A stretch of DNA of 64,000 nucleotides from Onstottus_B arcticum. Its GTDB lineage: Bacteria; Acidobacteriota; Blastocatellia; UBA7656. The stretch is from contig JBBPIE010000015.1 in assembly GCA_038040485.1 (NCBI GenBank), forward strand, positions 77,330 to 141,329, in the 5' to 3' direction. A program made the position numbers and the translations under genes. The notes below the pieces were generated by a model that made no database searches, was not told the origin of the DNA, and worked only from the letters and a program-made list of their open reading frames with translations. This document shows positions 35,229-44,552 of this stretch, piece after piece (within the stretch, counting starts at the first letter, position 1; each line of letters opens with the position of its first letter).

Positions 35229-36761
35229 ATGGATGACAAAATCATAGTAACCAATCTGGGGAGACTGAAGGCAAAGTACGGCCTGAGCGGAGCCGCCAAA
35301 ATTAAAGCCGCAGTCAAGAAGCTGGCCGCGGCCGACAAGCTACGCGGGCTCGATACGCGGCTCATCGCGTTGGATGATGCGGCCGCGATGAAGAAGCTAA
35401 AAGCACCGCCCGTCACCAAGGCTGCCGACCCTAAGCAGAACAAAGAGGCCATCGACGCAGTCTGCAAGAAACTCTCGCCTGACTATCTTGTAATCCTTGG
35501 CGCGCCCGATGTGATTCCGCATCAAGACCTGAAGAACCCCGTGTTTGATCCGCCCGAGGAACCTGACCAGTTCGCCCTTAGCGATTTGCCATATGCCTGC
35601 GAGGCTCCTTACAGCCGCAGCCCTGAGAACTTCACCGGCCCCTCGCGCGTTGTTGGCCGCATCCCTGATCTCACCGGATCGAATGACCCTTCATACCTGA
35701 TCGGGTTGCTGGACACAGCCACCAACTCGAAGTCGCTCCCCGTTTCCGAGTATTTGAGGTATCACAGTATCAGCGCGAAAGTGTGGGAAGCTTCGACCAG
35801 GTTGAGCCTGGACAATATGTTCGGCTCGAACGCAGACCTTCACCTTTCTCCGAAGAAAGGGCCAAAATGGGCGACAAACCAGGTTGGACGAAGGGTTCAC
35901 TTCATCAACTGTCACGGCGCCGAAGCGACGTCTCAGTTCTTTGGCCAGTCGGGTCAGAGCTTTCCTATTGCCCACGAAGCAAAGCTGGTGAAGGGCAAAA
36001 TCAGTGAAGGAACCGTGGCGTCCGTCGAGTGCTGCTACGGCGCGCAGCTTTACGACTCCTCAGTCCTTGGGGACGGTCCTCCGATTTGCAACACCTACCT
36101 TGAAGGCAAGGCATACGGATTCTTCGGAAGCACAACGATCGCCTATGGGCCGGCGGAGGGCAACGGCGGCGCCGACCTGATATGCCAGTTCTTCGTTCTG
36201 CAAGTGCTTGGGGGCGCGTCGCTGGGACGCGCTGCGCTGGAGGCGCAACAACAGTTCATAGCGTCGGCGCCTCAGATGGACCCAACCGACGTGAAGACAA
36301 TGGCTCAGTTCATCCTCCTGGGCGATCCTTCGATTCACCCGGTCTCGGTTGTGGCGCCGCAAACCGCAATTGCCGCTGGGACGCGAGCCGGCAAATCGGC
36401 CGGCGATGCAGTCGACCGCGGTGGCCGCCGGCAACAGCTTCACGCCAAAGGTATGTGGCTTGCCAAGAACCAGCCAGTCGCGACGGGTTCGGGGACAAAG
36501 AAACGATCCAGTTCAGTTGATGCGAGTCTCAAGAAGATAGCCGACAAAGTTAACGTGAAGGTCAACCGCACGATGTCGTTCCAAATCAAGCGCGGGGTTG
36601 TGCCCAAGTCGAAGATGGCCAAAGCAATCACTCCAACCGCCTTTCACGTGGCGTTAGGGGTTGCTCCGATGAAGAAGGCTCGCACGCCGCAGGTGGTTGC
36701 AGTCGTGGCCAAGGAAGTCGCCGGGAAGATCGTTTCCTTCCGCGCACTGCATCGGCGGTAG
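35229..36761 (+). CDS. Caspase-fold (C25/gingipain-like) cysteine peptidase
   Basis: A 510-aa protein. The C25-like core is visible: YLVILGAPDVIPHQD (87-100), ALSDLPYACEAPYSR (116-130), VVGRIPDLTG (141-150), the catalytic-His segment VHFINCHGA (His229) and the catalytic-Cys segment VASVECCYGA (Cys268 or Cys269). YGFFGSTTIAYG is the usual strand after the Cys. No signal peptide is seen, so it appears cytoplasmic, unlike gingipains. The C-terminal 130 residues are basic and low complexity. A 77-aa gene follows 13 bp downstream, then a metallophosphoesterase. Role unknown; proteolytic activity is inferred. Confidence 0.8.
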   Translation: MDDKIIVTNLGRLKAKYGLSGAAKIKAAVKKLAAADKLRGLDTRLIALDDAAAMKKLKAPPVTKAADPKQNKEAIDAVCKKLSPDYLVILGAPDVIPHQDLKNPVFDPPEEPDQFALSDLPYACEAPYSRSPENFTGPSRVVGRIPDLTGSNDPSYLIGLLDTATNSKSLPVSEYLRYHSISAKVWEASTRLSLDNMFGSNADLHLSPKKGPKWATNQVGRRVHFINCHGAEATSQFFGQSGQSFPIAHEAKLVKGKISEGTVASVECCYGAQLYDSSVLGDGPPICNTYLEGKAYGFFGSTTIAYGPAEGNGGADLICQFFVLQVLGGASLGRAALEAQQQFIASAPQMDPTDVKTMAQFILLGDPSIHPVSVVAPQTAIAAGTRAGKSAGDAVDRGGRRQQLHAKGMWLAKNQPVATGSGTKKRSSSVDASLKKIADKVNVKVNRTMSFQIKRGVVPKSKMAKAITPTAFHVALGVAPMKKARTPQVVAVVAKEVAGKIVSFRALHRR

Positions 36762-36774
36762 TATAGTCTTCGCA

Positions 36775-37008
36775 ATGGAACTTAGTGGACTGGTCATCAA
36801 GGAAGTTGTCGGCAAAGGGTCTAAGAGCGAACACGACGCCGTGCTGCTTGAAGCAAAGGACGGCAAGTACGTGCTCAGGCGGCGCGGCGGAAACCCGTTC
36901 AAAGACCCTGAGCTTGATCAATTGGTCGGCAAGCGCATCCGGGCGAACGGTGTGCTGACCGGCTACACGTTCGTAATGAGTGACTGGGTGGAAGCGGACA
37001 GCGCTTAG
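36775..37008 (+). CDS. 77-aa small beta-rich protein
   Basis: Not recognised. MELSGLVIKEVVGKGSKSEH, ILLEAKDGKYVLRRRGGNPF (read as VLLEAKDGKY) and GKRIRANGVLTGYTFVMSDW suggest a single five-stranded OB-like barrel, with a charged loop in the middle. No signal peptide. ATG 36775 is 13 bp after the peptidase stop, so it is probably co-transcribed; the longer frame from 36697 only overlaps the peptidase. It could be an inhibitor, adaptor or nucleic-acid-binding partner of the peptidase, without direct evidence. Confidence 0.65.
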   Translation: MELSGLVIKEVVGKGSKSEHDAVLLEAKDGKYVLRRRGGNPFKDPELDQLVGKRIRANGVLTGYTFVMSDWVEADSA

Positions 37009-37030
37009 TTCTGAGTGTAAGTCTGCGTGC

Positions 37031-37120
37031 TGCTGTACGGGTGGCTCTCCGTGGCCGCCCCACCCCGACTAAAGAAGTCTGGTGGGCCAAAAGGCGCGGC
37101 CACTGAGTGCCCGCGCGTAC
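37031..37120. repeat. Degraded inverted repeat of the CCTGTATGGGC family
   Basis: TGTACGGGTGGCTCTCCGTG (from about 37033) and the opposing GCGGCCACTGAGTGCCCGCG (from about 37098) keep the family plan seen at 6693 and 18058 but with many mismatches. It lies about 22 bp after the 77-aa gene and before the metallophosphoesterase start. Confidence 0.6.
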
Positions 37121-37185
37121 CAGGCTCGCAATTCAATTGCGCGTATCGCAGTCCGCACCACCATTCCTCAGAGTTGGAGGTCCCC

Positions 37186-38511
37186 ATGAACGAGCTTACC
37201 GGTGACCGCGAAGTCGTGCTCAAGGTCCTGAGAGAAACCATCAACCAGCTTGGGCGTAGTCATCCCAAGACAGCTCGGGCCGGAGTAAAGTCGCTCAACC
37301 TTAAAAGTGCAGCGCAATGGCCCGAACAGCGAGACGATATCGTTGCTCGTCTCCAGCGCGCTTATGACCGCGCCAAAGACGAGAAGCTCGTAGTACAGGC
37401 AAAGTCCGCTCTGCGCGGCATCCCCGAAGAACCGTGGTACGCGCCGAGAGATCAGACCATCGCTTTGATTCAAAGCGCGATGGATGAGTACCTGAAAAAA
37501 CGAGACGCCAAAGCTGCACGCGCCGCGAAGAAAGCGAAGCCCGGCGCGAAAGCCCTTTCCCGCTCAGCCGCAAAATCCGAAGCTGCAAAAGCCTTGCTGG
37601 GTGAGCGCTTCGACACGCTTGATCCAGGTTGGGCCGAAGTCGCCCTCGAGAAACTAAAGCTGCTGTTCAGAAAGAAAGCCAAGTTCATCACTCACAAGAA
37701 GGCTACCGACTTCCGATTAAAGCTTGCCGCTCGCGCGAGGATCGCCATTGTTGGAGATTGGGGCGGCGGCAACGAAGCGGCGAAGCTGATCGCTCAGCAG
37801 ATAAAAGCTCACAAGCCTGATCACGTCATTCATCTGGGCGACGTTTACTACGCGGGCACCGAGGACGAGGTGAATGATCGCTTTTTGAGGCTGTGGAAAT
37901 TCTGGGATACGCCCGCGACGCCCGGCAGGTCGTTGGCGCTCAATTCGAACCACGAGATGTATGGCGGCGGTCACGCTTACTTCAAGATCACCTTGAAAGA
38001 GTTCAAGCAGCCGGCCAGCTACTTTAGTTTGGGCAATGACCACTGGCGGTTCATCGGGCTCGACACCGGATACGTGAACAACAATCTGAACAAGGAGCAG
38101 GTTGATTGGCTGGCGGCGCAGTTGAACGGCACGGCGAAGAACATTCTGCTGACTCATCACCAGCTCTTCTCTGCTTACGAGGAATCGGGTGAGCCAATCG
38201 CGGGCTGGCTCAAACCGTTCCTGGACGCTGGAAAGATCACCGGATGGCTTTGGGGACACGAACACCTGATGGTCGTCTACAAAGCCTTCATGAAAACAAA
38301 AGCACGTTGCGTAGGCAACGGTTGCTTTCCATACGATGTGCCTCCGGCTGTTCCGCCACGTCCCGGCGTTCCGGTCGAGTTCGTCAATCGGCGGCGTCAG
38401 TCCAACGGCCGCGGCATGCACAGCTTCGCGCTGCTGACGATCGATGGTCCCAACCTGCATGTGGACTATATCGATCAGGACGGCGTGGTTTCGTTCAAAG
38501 AAGACTGGTGA
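37186..38511 (+). CDS. Calcineurin-like metallophosphoesterase
   Basis: A 441-aa protein. The N-terminal 180 residues are helical and lysine/alanine-rich. The phosphoesterase domain begins near residue 185 with VGDWGGG (variant of DxH), then IHLGDVYYAG, LNSNHEMYGGG (GNHE variant), LLTHHQLFS and WLWGHEHLM. All five blocks needed for the dinuclear metal site are present. ATG 37186 has GGAGG 5 bases upstream; the frame from 37027 runs through a repeat. It may act on nucleotides, phosphoproteins or DNA. Same strand as the C25-like peptidase, 178 bp downstream of the 77-aa gene. Confidence 0.87.
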   Translation: MNELTGDREVVLKVLRETINQLGRSHPKTARAGVKSLNLKSAAQWPEQRDDIVARLQRAYDRAKDEKLVVQAKSALRGIPEEPWYAPRDQTIALIQSAMDEYLKKRDAKAARAAKKAKPGAKALSRSAAKSEAAKALLGERFDTLDPGWAEVALEKLKLLFRKKAKFITHKKATDFRLKLAARARIAIVGDWGGGNEAAKLIAQQIKAHKPDHVIHLGDVYYAGTEDEVNDRFLRLWKFWDTPATPGRSLALNSNHEMYGGGHAYFKITLKEFKQPASYFSLGNDHWRFIGLDTGYVNNNLNKEQVDWLAAQLNGTAKNILLTHHQLFSAYEESGEPIAGWLKPFLDAGKITGWLWGHEHLMVVYKAFMKTKARCVGNGCFPYDVPPAVPPRPGVPVEFVNRRRQSNGRGMHSFALLTIDGPNLHVDYIDQDGVVSFKEDW

Positions 38512-38859
38512 TGTATCGACCCGTGTCATCATCTAAGACAGGCTCATCGCCGCTACGCCGCGAAGACACAAAGCAACACCAAGCCTGACTTGGTGCGGCT
38601 TCGTGTCTTTGTGCCTTAGTGGCAAGGTCTTTTTGCGCACTGCTAACGTTTCCTTGCGGTCTAGCTCTCTCCTTCCTGAACATCGCCAGCTTTCTTAATC
38701 GCCTTGCCCGTGATACCCTTCGGGGCGTCGGTTCTTCAATCAATTACGGCGAACACCGTACGGCGTCACTTTCACCGAGGGGACTTCAACGCCGCTCTCA
38801 CAGATCGATCCTGATCAACCGCCATGTGTCGAGTTGCCTCGAGTTTGAAAGGAAGACCT
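38512..38859. other. 348-bp gap with one inverted repeat
   Basis: Between the metallophosphoesterase and the radical SAM gene. Besides the repeat at 38549-38623 it holds no supported gene. AAAGGAAG just before 38860 is the radical SAM ribosome-binding site. Confidence 0.5.
38549..38623. repeat. Imperfect inverted repeat of the GACACAAAGC family
   Basis: Arms 38549-38583 and 38589-38623, with a 5-base loop, pair over 35 bases with about eight mismatches. The units resemble those at 18895-18956. Begins 37 bp after the metallophosphoesterase stop. Confidence 0.75.
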
Positions 38860-40419
38860 ATGAGAATTCTGCTCTTCAATCCGGACAACGGAGTCACGCG
38901 GAACTTCATGCCGCACCTGTGGATGTTCCTGCTAAAGGCGCTGACTCCGCCTGAACACGAGGTCTTGTTGATCGACGGCAATGCGCAGCGCATGGACGAA
39001 GATGGAATTGCGCGGTATGTCCTCGAACAAAAGATAGACCTCGTCGGCATCGGCGCGATGACCCGGATGATACAGAAGGCTTACCGGATGGCTGATGCGA
39101 TTCGGGCTGTTGGCGTGCCGGTTGTGATGGGCGGTCCTCACGTGACCGAAGTGCCTGATGAAGCGCTCGGGCGCACCGGCGGTCCGCAACACGCCGACGC
39201 CATCGCTTTGGGTGAAGCTGATGAAACCTGGCCGAAGATCGTTGCCGACGCCGCGCGCGGCGAACTCAAAGACATCTATCTGCCGGTCGACGAAGCGGGC
39301 AAGGAACGCAAGCCGAGTCTTGACTCGTATCCGTCGATTCCATGGGAGTCGATGGATCTGGATCAGTTCAACATGGTGCCGGGCGTCTTTGCGCCGATGC
39401 TCAAGAAACTCGCAGGCGGGTGGGGCACGTTTCGACTGATACCGGTCGAGTCCGGGCGTGGATGCCCGTATGGGTGTGAGTTCTGCACCGTGACCGGGTT
39501 CTTCGGCGACTCGATCAGGTTTCGAACCAATGAGAGCGTCGTGGATGAACTTCTCCGGTTGAAGGCGCGGGCTCGAAGCGAGAAGGGTCAGATCGCGGTC
39601 TTCTTTATCGATGACAATTTCGCAATCAACATCAAACGTACCAAGTCACTGCTTCGCGACATCATCGCCGCCGGCGCGCAACTGAATTGGGTCGCGCAGA
39701 TCAGCGCTAACCTGCTGCGTGACGAGGAACTCGTCGATCTCATCGCGGCCTCGGGCGGCAAGTGGATCTTTATCGGCATGGAATCGGTAGACACTACCAA
39801 CCTTGCGATCGCAAACAAGAGCTTCAATAAACCTGATGAGTACCGCGGTGTGCTCGAACGACTCGCGCAGCGCGACGTTCACGCGATCACCTCGTTTATC
39901 TTCGGACTGGACAACGACACGCCAGGCGCAGCGGATCGAACGCTCGAGCATATTCGAAGCTGGCCGCCCGGGCTGCCGGTGTTTGGCACGCTCATTCCGT
40001 TCCCGTCGACGCCGTTGTACAAGAGGCTTGCGGTTGCCGGGCGGCTCACGCGGCCAGAGCATTGGCTGGACTTTCAGCCTTACAAGATGGCTCACACGCC
40101 GTTGAAGATGAGCATCGACCAGACTCACGCCGAGGTGCTTCACGCATGGGCAAGCTCATACAGCCCCGAGGCGATCGGCGCAGCCGTTGACGCGATAAGC
40201 GACAAACCGGTCGGTCATCGCGTGAATATCCTAATTGCGCGCTTATGCTTTCGCGGAATCTACTTTCCGCAGATGGGCAAGTGGGAATGGACAAAGGTGA
40301 TTGCTCAAAACCGTCGCACGATTTTCAAGATCATCCGCGAAGGCTTCGCCGCCCGCCGTCATTCCCGCGAGATGCGCGAGCTACCGGGCCACACGCCCGA
40401 TCCGGAGATGACGGTTTGA
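38860..40419 (+). CDS. B12-binding radical SAM protein
   Basis: A 519-aa enzyme. The N-terminal 150 residues form a cobalamin-binding-like Rossmann domain (MRILLFNPDNGVTR ... LVGIGAMTRMIQKAYRMADA ... GVPVVMGGPHVTEVPDEAL). The radical SAM cluster motif CPYGCEFCT lies near residues 202-210, followed by FFIDDNFAIN and FIGMESVD. The C-terminal 150 residues are the helical domain seen in DUF4070/HpnJ-type proteins. Likely a methyltransferase or C-C bond-forming enzyme; substrate unknown. Start 38860 fits AAAGGAAG upstream; the frame upstream to 38824 is not conserved. Confidence 0.9.
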   Translation: MRILLFNPDNGVTRNFMPHLWMFLLKALTPPEHEVLLIDGNAQRMDEDGIARYVLEQKIDLVGIGAMTRMIQKAYRMADAIRAVGVPVVMGGPHVTEVPDEALGRTGGPQHADAIALGEADETWPKIVADAARGELKDIYLPVDEAGKERKPSLDSYPSIPWESMDLDQFNMVPGVFAPMLKKLAGGWGTFRLIPVESGRGCPYGCEFCTVTGFFGDSIRFRTNESVVDELLRLKARARSEKGQIAVFFIDDNFAINIKRTKSLLRDIIAAGAQLNWVAQISANLLRDEELVDLIAASGGKWIFIGMESVDTTNLAIANKSFNKPDEYRGVLERLAQRDVHAITSFIFGLDNDTPGAADRTLEHIRSWPPGLPVFGTLIPFPSTPLYKRLAVAGRLTRPEHWLDFQPYKMAHTPLKMSIDQTHAEVLHAWASSYSPEAIGAAVDAISDKPVGHRVNILIARLCFRGIYFPQMGKWEWTKVIAQNRRTIFKIIREGFAARRHSREMRELPGHTPDPEMTV

Positions 40420-40602
40420 CGCGTGACAATTAGTTCGGTCTTCTCCAGTACGTTCGTAGAAATCTACTCCAAGGAAATCGTGTTGAGCCTGGCTCGCGGC
40501 GCTTGCTGCTCCAACAAGTCGAAGCAAAACGCTCGCTTCGGAGCCTAGTTTCTGAACACCAAAACGGCGGGCAGACGCGTTCGTTTGTTAGACAGCATTG
40601 TG

Positions 40603-40608
40603 TATAAT
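40603..40608 (+). promoter_or_regulatory. Candidate -10 box of the toxin-antitoxin operon
   Basis: A perfect TATAAT stands 34 bases before the antitoxin ATG (40643). The best -35 at 17-base spacing is only TTCGTT (40580-40585), a weak match, so the promoter may be repressed or activator-dependent, as is usual for autoregulated toxin-antitoxin modules. Confidence 0.5.
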
Positions 40609-40642
40609 GCGAGCACGCAACTCGGAGCTTGAGGGATATCGT

Positions 40643-40822
40643 ATGAGTACCACAAAAGAAGAAGCGATCAACCTGATAACCGGGCTGCCGGACGAGGCTA
40701 GCTGGGATGACATCATGTACGAGATGTATGTAAAGAAGAAAATCGAGTTGGGTATCAAGGCGTCCGATGAAGGGCGCGTCGTCCCGCACGAAGAAGTAAA
40801 GAGGATATTCTCAGTTGAATGA
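40643..40822 (+). CDS. Type II antitoxin
   Basis: A 59-aa acidic protein, MSTTKEEAINLITGLPDEAS onward, with WDDIMYEMYVKKKIELGIKA and a C-terminal GRVVPHEEVKRIF. This pattern is shared by short antitoxins paired with RelE/ParE toxins, in which the C-terminal part wraps the toxin. The ATG at 40643 is chosen over an upstream start at 40598, which would fall in the -10 region. The stop overlaps the toxin ATG (ATGA at 40819-40822). Confidence 0.82.
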   Translation: MSTTKEEAINLITGLPDEASWDDIMYEMYVKKKIELGIKASDEGRVVPHEEVKRIFSVE

Positions 40823-41127
40823 AGCTCTTCTGGACCGAACCCGCCATACAGGATCTGCGCGACTTGCGCGACTACATCGCCGCTGACTCGGACTTTCACG
40901 CCGCTGATTTCATCGCGAGCATTGTCACACGCACCGAGCGACTGACGACTTTTCCGATGCTTGGCCGGATCGTATTCGAGGCGCAGGGCGAGGATATCAG
41001 AGAAATACTCTATCGCAGCTATCGCATTATCTATCGAATCGTTGGAGAGCGGATCGATGTGCTCGCGGTCATCCACGGCAGCAGGGATCTCTGGGGCCAA
41101 GAACCGAAGCCTTGGGAGCTAGCATAA
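40819..41127 (+). CDS. RelE/ParE family toxin
   Basis: A 102-aa protein of the RelE/ParE superfamily. KLFWTEPAIQDLRDLRDYIA (residues 2-21), ERLTTFPMLGR, IREILYRSYRIIYRI and IDVLAVIHGSRDL are the characteristic blocks. The set looks closer to ParE (gyrase-directed) than to ribosome-dependent RelE, but this cannot be settled here. Coupled to the antitoxin by ATGA. It converges with the large secreted BNR protein gene, only 8 bp apart. Confidence 0.87.
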   Translation: MKLFWTEPAIQDLRDLRDYIAADSDFHAADFIASIVTRTERLTTFPMLGRIVFEAQGEDIREILYRSYRIIYRIVGERIDVLAVIHGSRDLWGQEPKPWELA

Positions 41128-41135
41128 ACGTCAAT

Positions 41136-44100
41136 TCAGTTCGTGAGTCCTGGAAGGCCCGCCTTGGCTAATTGCTCATTGAGCGCCTTCACATCCTTGT
41201 CTTTCAGCTCGCGCCAGCGCGACAACAGCCCAGAAAGAGTCTGCTGCAGTTGCTCGGAAGCGGCGACGGCCTGAGTCGTTGGCGTCACGTCCGCGCCTTC
41301 GACTAATCTCATGAGTCCTAGAAGGTCTCCGCTTACTTGCGAGAGGCTCGGCTCGCTCGATCCGCCGCCGCCTCCACGGAAACCGCCGCTCGCTCCTTCA
41401 AGCGCAGCGGCTTTTGTTTCGAGCGCCGTGATCGCATCCGCAAGCGCGCCCTGGCCTGCTCGATCCCGCAAGCTCCTGAGTTGTGTTCTAAGCTTGCGAA
41501 CCTGCTCGATCGCCTCGCGAGCCTGCTTCATCCCGTCATAACATCGCATCGCAATCGCGTGCTGCTGAGCTAAACCTTCCGCCGGAGTCTTCACTCGCGG
41601 GTCGATCTTTACGTTCAGTGGCTGGCTGAAGCTCCGGCCATCAACGGTTAGCTTCACGGTGTAACTGCCCGGCAAGACCCACGGGCCAAGTGGATGACGA
41701 ACCGTGTCGCCGTAGATCGCGGCTATCGGATACTCGGGGCGTTGTCCCTCGGGCGGCGGATAGTGCAGGTCCCACACGAAACGTTGCATCCCTGCTTCAC
41801 CCGAGAGCATCTGCGTCGGACGAATCCAGTAAGTGGGGATGTTGACTTCCTTCCCGATAGCCTCAATCAGCTCAGGCTTATCGGCGCTCGATAATCGACG
41901 CACAAGCTTTCCCGCGCCGTCGAAGACTTCAAGCGTTAGCGGACCGGTCGAGGGCGACTTCAGATAATAATTGATGATCGCGCCGTCGGGCGGGTTCTTG
42001 CCCGAGGGCTCTTCTTGAGGAAGCGGGGTGTCGGTGTTCATGTTCCAACGCACTCGATAAGCCTGTTGCGGTTTGAAAAAGAACGCATCGGCAGAAGCTA
42101 CCTGCTCGTTGATCTGGCGCAGCGGCGTGATGTCGTCGAGTATCCAAAACGATCGCCCATGAGTTCCAACTACAATGTCGTCGTCGTGAATCACCAGATC
42201 GCGAATCGAACTGGCGGGCATGTTCAACCTGAGCGGCTGCCAGTCGTCGCCGTCGTTGAACGAAACGTACACGGCGCGCTCGGTACCGCAGAACAAAAGC
42301 CCTCGTCGGATCGGATCTTCGCGGACTGCATTCACCGGCTCGTCGGGCAAGCCTCGCACTATCTCCTTCCAGGTCTTGCCTCCGTCGTGCGTCCGATAGA
42401 TGTGCGGGCGCTGATCGTCGAGTCTGATCCGATTCACCGCCGCATAAGCCGTCTCCGCATCGAACCGCCCCGCGTCGATGATCGAGACTTTGCTCCACGA
42501 ACTTATTCCGGGCGGTGTCACGTTCGTCCACTTTTTCCCACCGTCCCGAGTCAGGTGAATCAAGCCGTCATCGGTACCCGCCCAAATCGTGTTCACGTTC
42601 TTGTAAGAAGGCGCGACAGTGTAGATCACTCCGCGCCGCGGCATCTTCGACAAGTCAGCCGTTCTAAACACTCCGATGCTCTCTGGGACCTCGGGCTGCT
42701 CACGCGAGAGATCCGGGCTGATGATGTCCCAACTGTTTCCGCCGCTCGTCGTCTTGAACAGGACATTGCCGGCGAAGTAGAGCACGCGCGGATCGACCGG
42801 CGAGAAGATCACAGGCGCAGTGCGAAGAAAGCGATACTTGCCGCTGCGAACGGCTTCAGGAGCGATGTTCTGAACCTGCCCGGTCGACTTATCGAAGCGA
42901 CTGATCTTTCCGCCGTAGATGATGTTCGGGTTGAGCGGATCCGGAGCGACATAGCCATATTCTTCGACTCCAACCGGATGCCACTCGCGAAACGTGATCT
43001 GCCCAGCGTTGCCTCGACTCGCAATCCCGACCGAGCCGCTCTCCTGTTGTCCTCCGTAGACCCAGTACGGAAACTGGTTGTCGGTGATCACGTGATAGAA
43101 CTGCGCGGTCGGCTGGTTGTACCAGGAGCTCCAGGTCTCGCCGCCATTCACAGTTACGATCGCGCCCTGGTCCGCCGCGAGCAACATGATTTGCGCGTTC
43201 TCGGGATTGATCCACATAGTGTGATAGTCGTCGCCGCCGGGCGCGCCCCTGAAGGCCTCGAAGTTCTGTCCGCCATCCGTTGAACGCCAGGTCACGATGT
43301 TCGCGCTGTAGACGACGTCGGGATTCCTCGGATCGACCTTCACTTCCGCAAAGTCGCTGCCTCGTCCCCACGGGCGCGGGTCGGTGCTAACACGCCGCCA
43401 GCTCTCACCTGCGTCATCTGAGCGGTAGACGCCGCCGAGCTGCGGCGACGCATCAACCGTGGCATACATCCGCTTCGAGTCGCTCGGAGCGATGCAGAAC
43501 CCGATCCGTCCGAGGCCTTGTTCAAAGGTTGGAAGGCCTTTGGTGAGTTGCCGCCAGGTCGAACCACCGTCGGTTGATTTGAACAAGCCGCTTCCCGGGC
43601 CTTGCCAAGCACCGTTCTCCCACGGGCCTTGGCGAGCGGACCACAAGTCCGCGTAGACGACCTGCGCATTCGAAGGATCAAACGCCAGCGCAATCGCGCC
43701 AGTGTTCTCGTCTTTGTAGAGAACTTTTTGGAAGCTCTCGCCGCCGTCAGTCGAGCGAAACACGCCGCGCTCTTCGTTGGCGCCGTAAGGATGGCCGAGC
43801 ACTGCTACGAACAAGCGATTCGGGTCTCGCGGGTCAACGATGATCGCGGCGATCTGTTGTCCATCGCGCAGGCCCAGGTGCTTCCAGGTCTTGCCCGAGT
43901 CGGTGGATTTGTATATGCCGTCGCCGGTCGAGAGGTCGGGCCGCTGCAAGCCTTCACCGCTGCCGACGTAGATGACATCGGGATTGGACGGAGCTACAGA
44001 GAGCGCGCCGATCGAGCCGGTTGGTTGATCGTCAAAGATCGGCTTCCAGATACGGCCGTAGTCGTTAGTCTTCCACACGCCGCCGTTGTTGACGCCGATG

Positions 44101-44291
44101 TAGAAGACGTTAGGCTGCCCCGGCACTCCCGTCGCGCCAACGGTTCGTCCCCCTCGATGCGGCCCGATACACCGCCATTGCATTTTCTGATAAAGAGCCG
44201 GGCTTTGTGGCTGGGCCACCGCGGAAAACGCGAGCGCGGAAATAACCAGTATCATGCGGAAGGGTGAGAGTAGATGACGCGATACGATCAC
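41136..44291 (-). CDS. Secreted VPS10/sortilin-like BNR-repeat protein
   Basis: A 1051-aa exported protein. Signal peptide near residues 10-28 (MILVISALAFSAVAQ). The body is built of BNR/Asp-box blades: VWKTNDYGRIWKPIF, IYKSTDSGKTWKHLG, VFRSTDGGESFQKVL, LFKSTDGGSTWRQLT and more, forming two seven- or eight-bladed propellers as in sortilin-like and xyloglucanase-type proteins. A C-terminal region (from about residue 800) has beta-sandwich and coiled-coil parts plus a Gly/Ser linker (FRGGGGGSS). These large BNR proteins are abundant in Acidobacteriota and Bacteroidota; activity is unproven. Confidence 0.9.
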   Translation of the reverse strand: MIVSRHLLSPFRMILVISALAFSAVAQPQSPALYQKMQWRCIGPHRGGRTVGATGVPGQPNVFYIGVNNGGVWKTNDYGRIWKPIFDDQPTGSIGALSVAPSNPDVIYVGSGEGLQRPDLSTGDGIYKSTDSGKTWKHLGLRDGQQIAAIIVDPRDPNRLFVAVLGHPYGANEERGVFRSTDGGESFQKVLYKDENTGAIALAFDPSNAQVVYADLWSARQGPWENGAWQGPGSGLFKSTDGGSTWRQLTKGLPTFEQGLGRIGFCIAPSDSKRMYATVDASPQLGGVYRSDDAGESWRRVSTDPRPWGRGSDFAEVKVDPRNPDVVYSANIVTWRSTDGGQNFEAFRGAPGGDDYHTMWINPENAQIMLLAADQGAIVTVNGGETWSSWYNQPTAQFYHVITDNQFPYWVYGGQQESGSVGIASRGNAGQITFREWHPVGVEEYGYVAPDPLNPNIIYGGKISRFDKSTGQVQNIAPEAVRSGKYRFLRTAPVIFSPVDPRVLYFAGNVLFKTTSGGNSWDIISPDLSREQPEVPESIGVFRTADLSKMPRRGVIYTVAPSYKNVNTIWAGTDDGLIHLTRDGGKKWTNVTPPGISSWSKVSIIDAGRFDAETAYAAVNRIRLDDQRPHIYRTHDGGKTWKEIVRGLPDEPVNAVREDPIRRGLLFCGTERAVYVSFNDGDDWQPLRLNMPASSIRDLVIHDDDIVVGTHGRSFWILDDITPLRQINEQVASADAFFFKPQQAYRVRWNMNTDTPLPQEEPSGKNPPDGAIINYYLKSPSTGPLTLEVFDGAGKLVRRLSSADKPELIEAIGKEVNIPTYWIRPTQMLSGEAGMQRFVWDLHYPPPEGQRPEYPIAAIYGDTVRHPLGPWVLPGSYTVKLTVDGRSFSQPLNVKIDPRVKTPAEGLAQQHAIAMRCYDGMKQAREAIEQVRKLRTQLRSLRDRAGQGALADAITALETKAAALEGASGGFRGGGGGSSEPSLSQVSGDLLGLMRLVEGADVTPTTQAVAASEQLQQTLSGLLSRWRELKDKDVKALNEQLAKAGLPGLTN

Positions 44292-44552
44292 ATGAGCCTC
44301 CGTAAAGAAGTGTGTTTAGTAGATCATGGTTGATTATGGGACGAGTAGCTTGTCACGCTGCCGACGATACTTCAAGGCGCTAACTTCGTGTGACGCGCGA
44401 GGGTGAGGATCAACCCATCATGGTGGCTCTGATTCAACGAAGTGGGCCGGTATCACATGCTTCGGTGACGGCTGCGCGTACCCGCAGGCTGGCCGAAGCG
44501 CAAACTTTCTCTTAGTGTTAAGCTCTCAACTTGCCAGAAAACAGAGGGGCAT

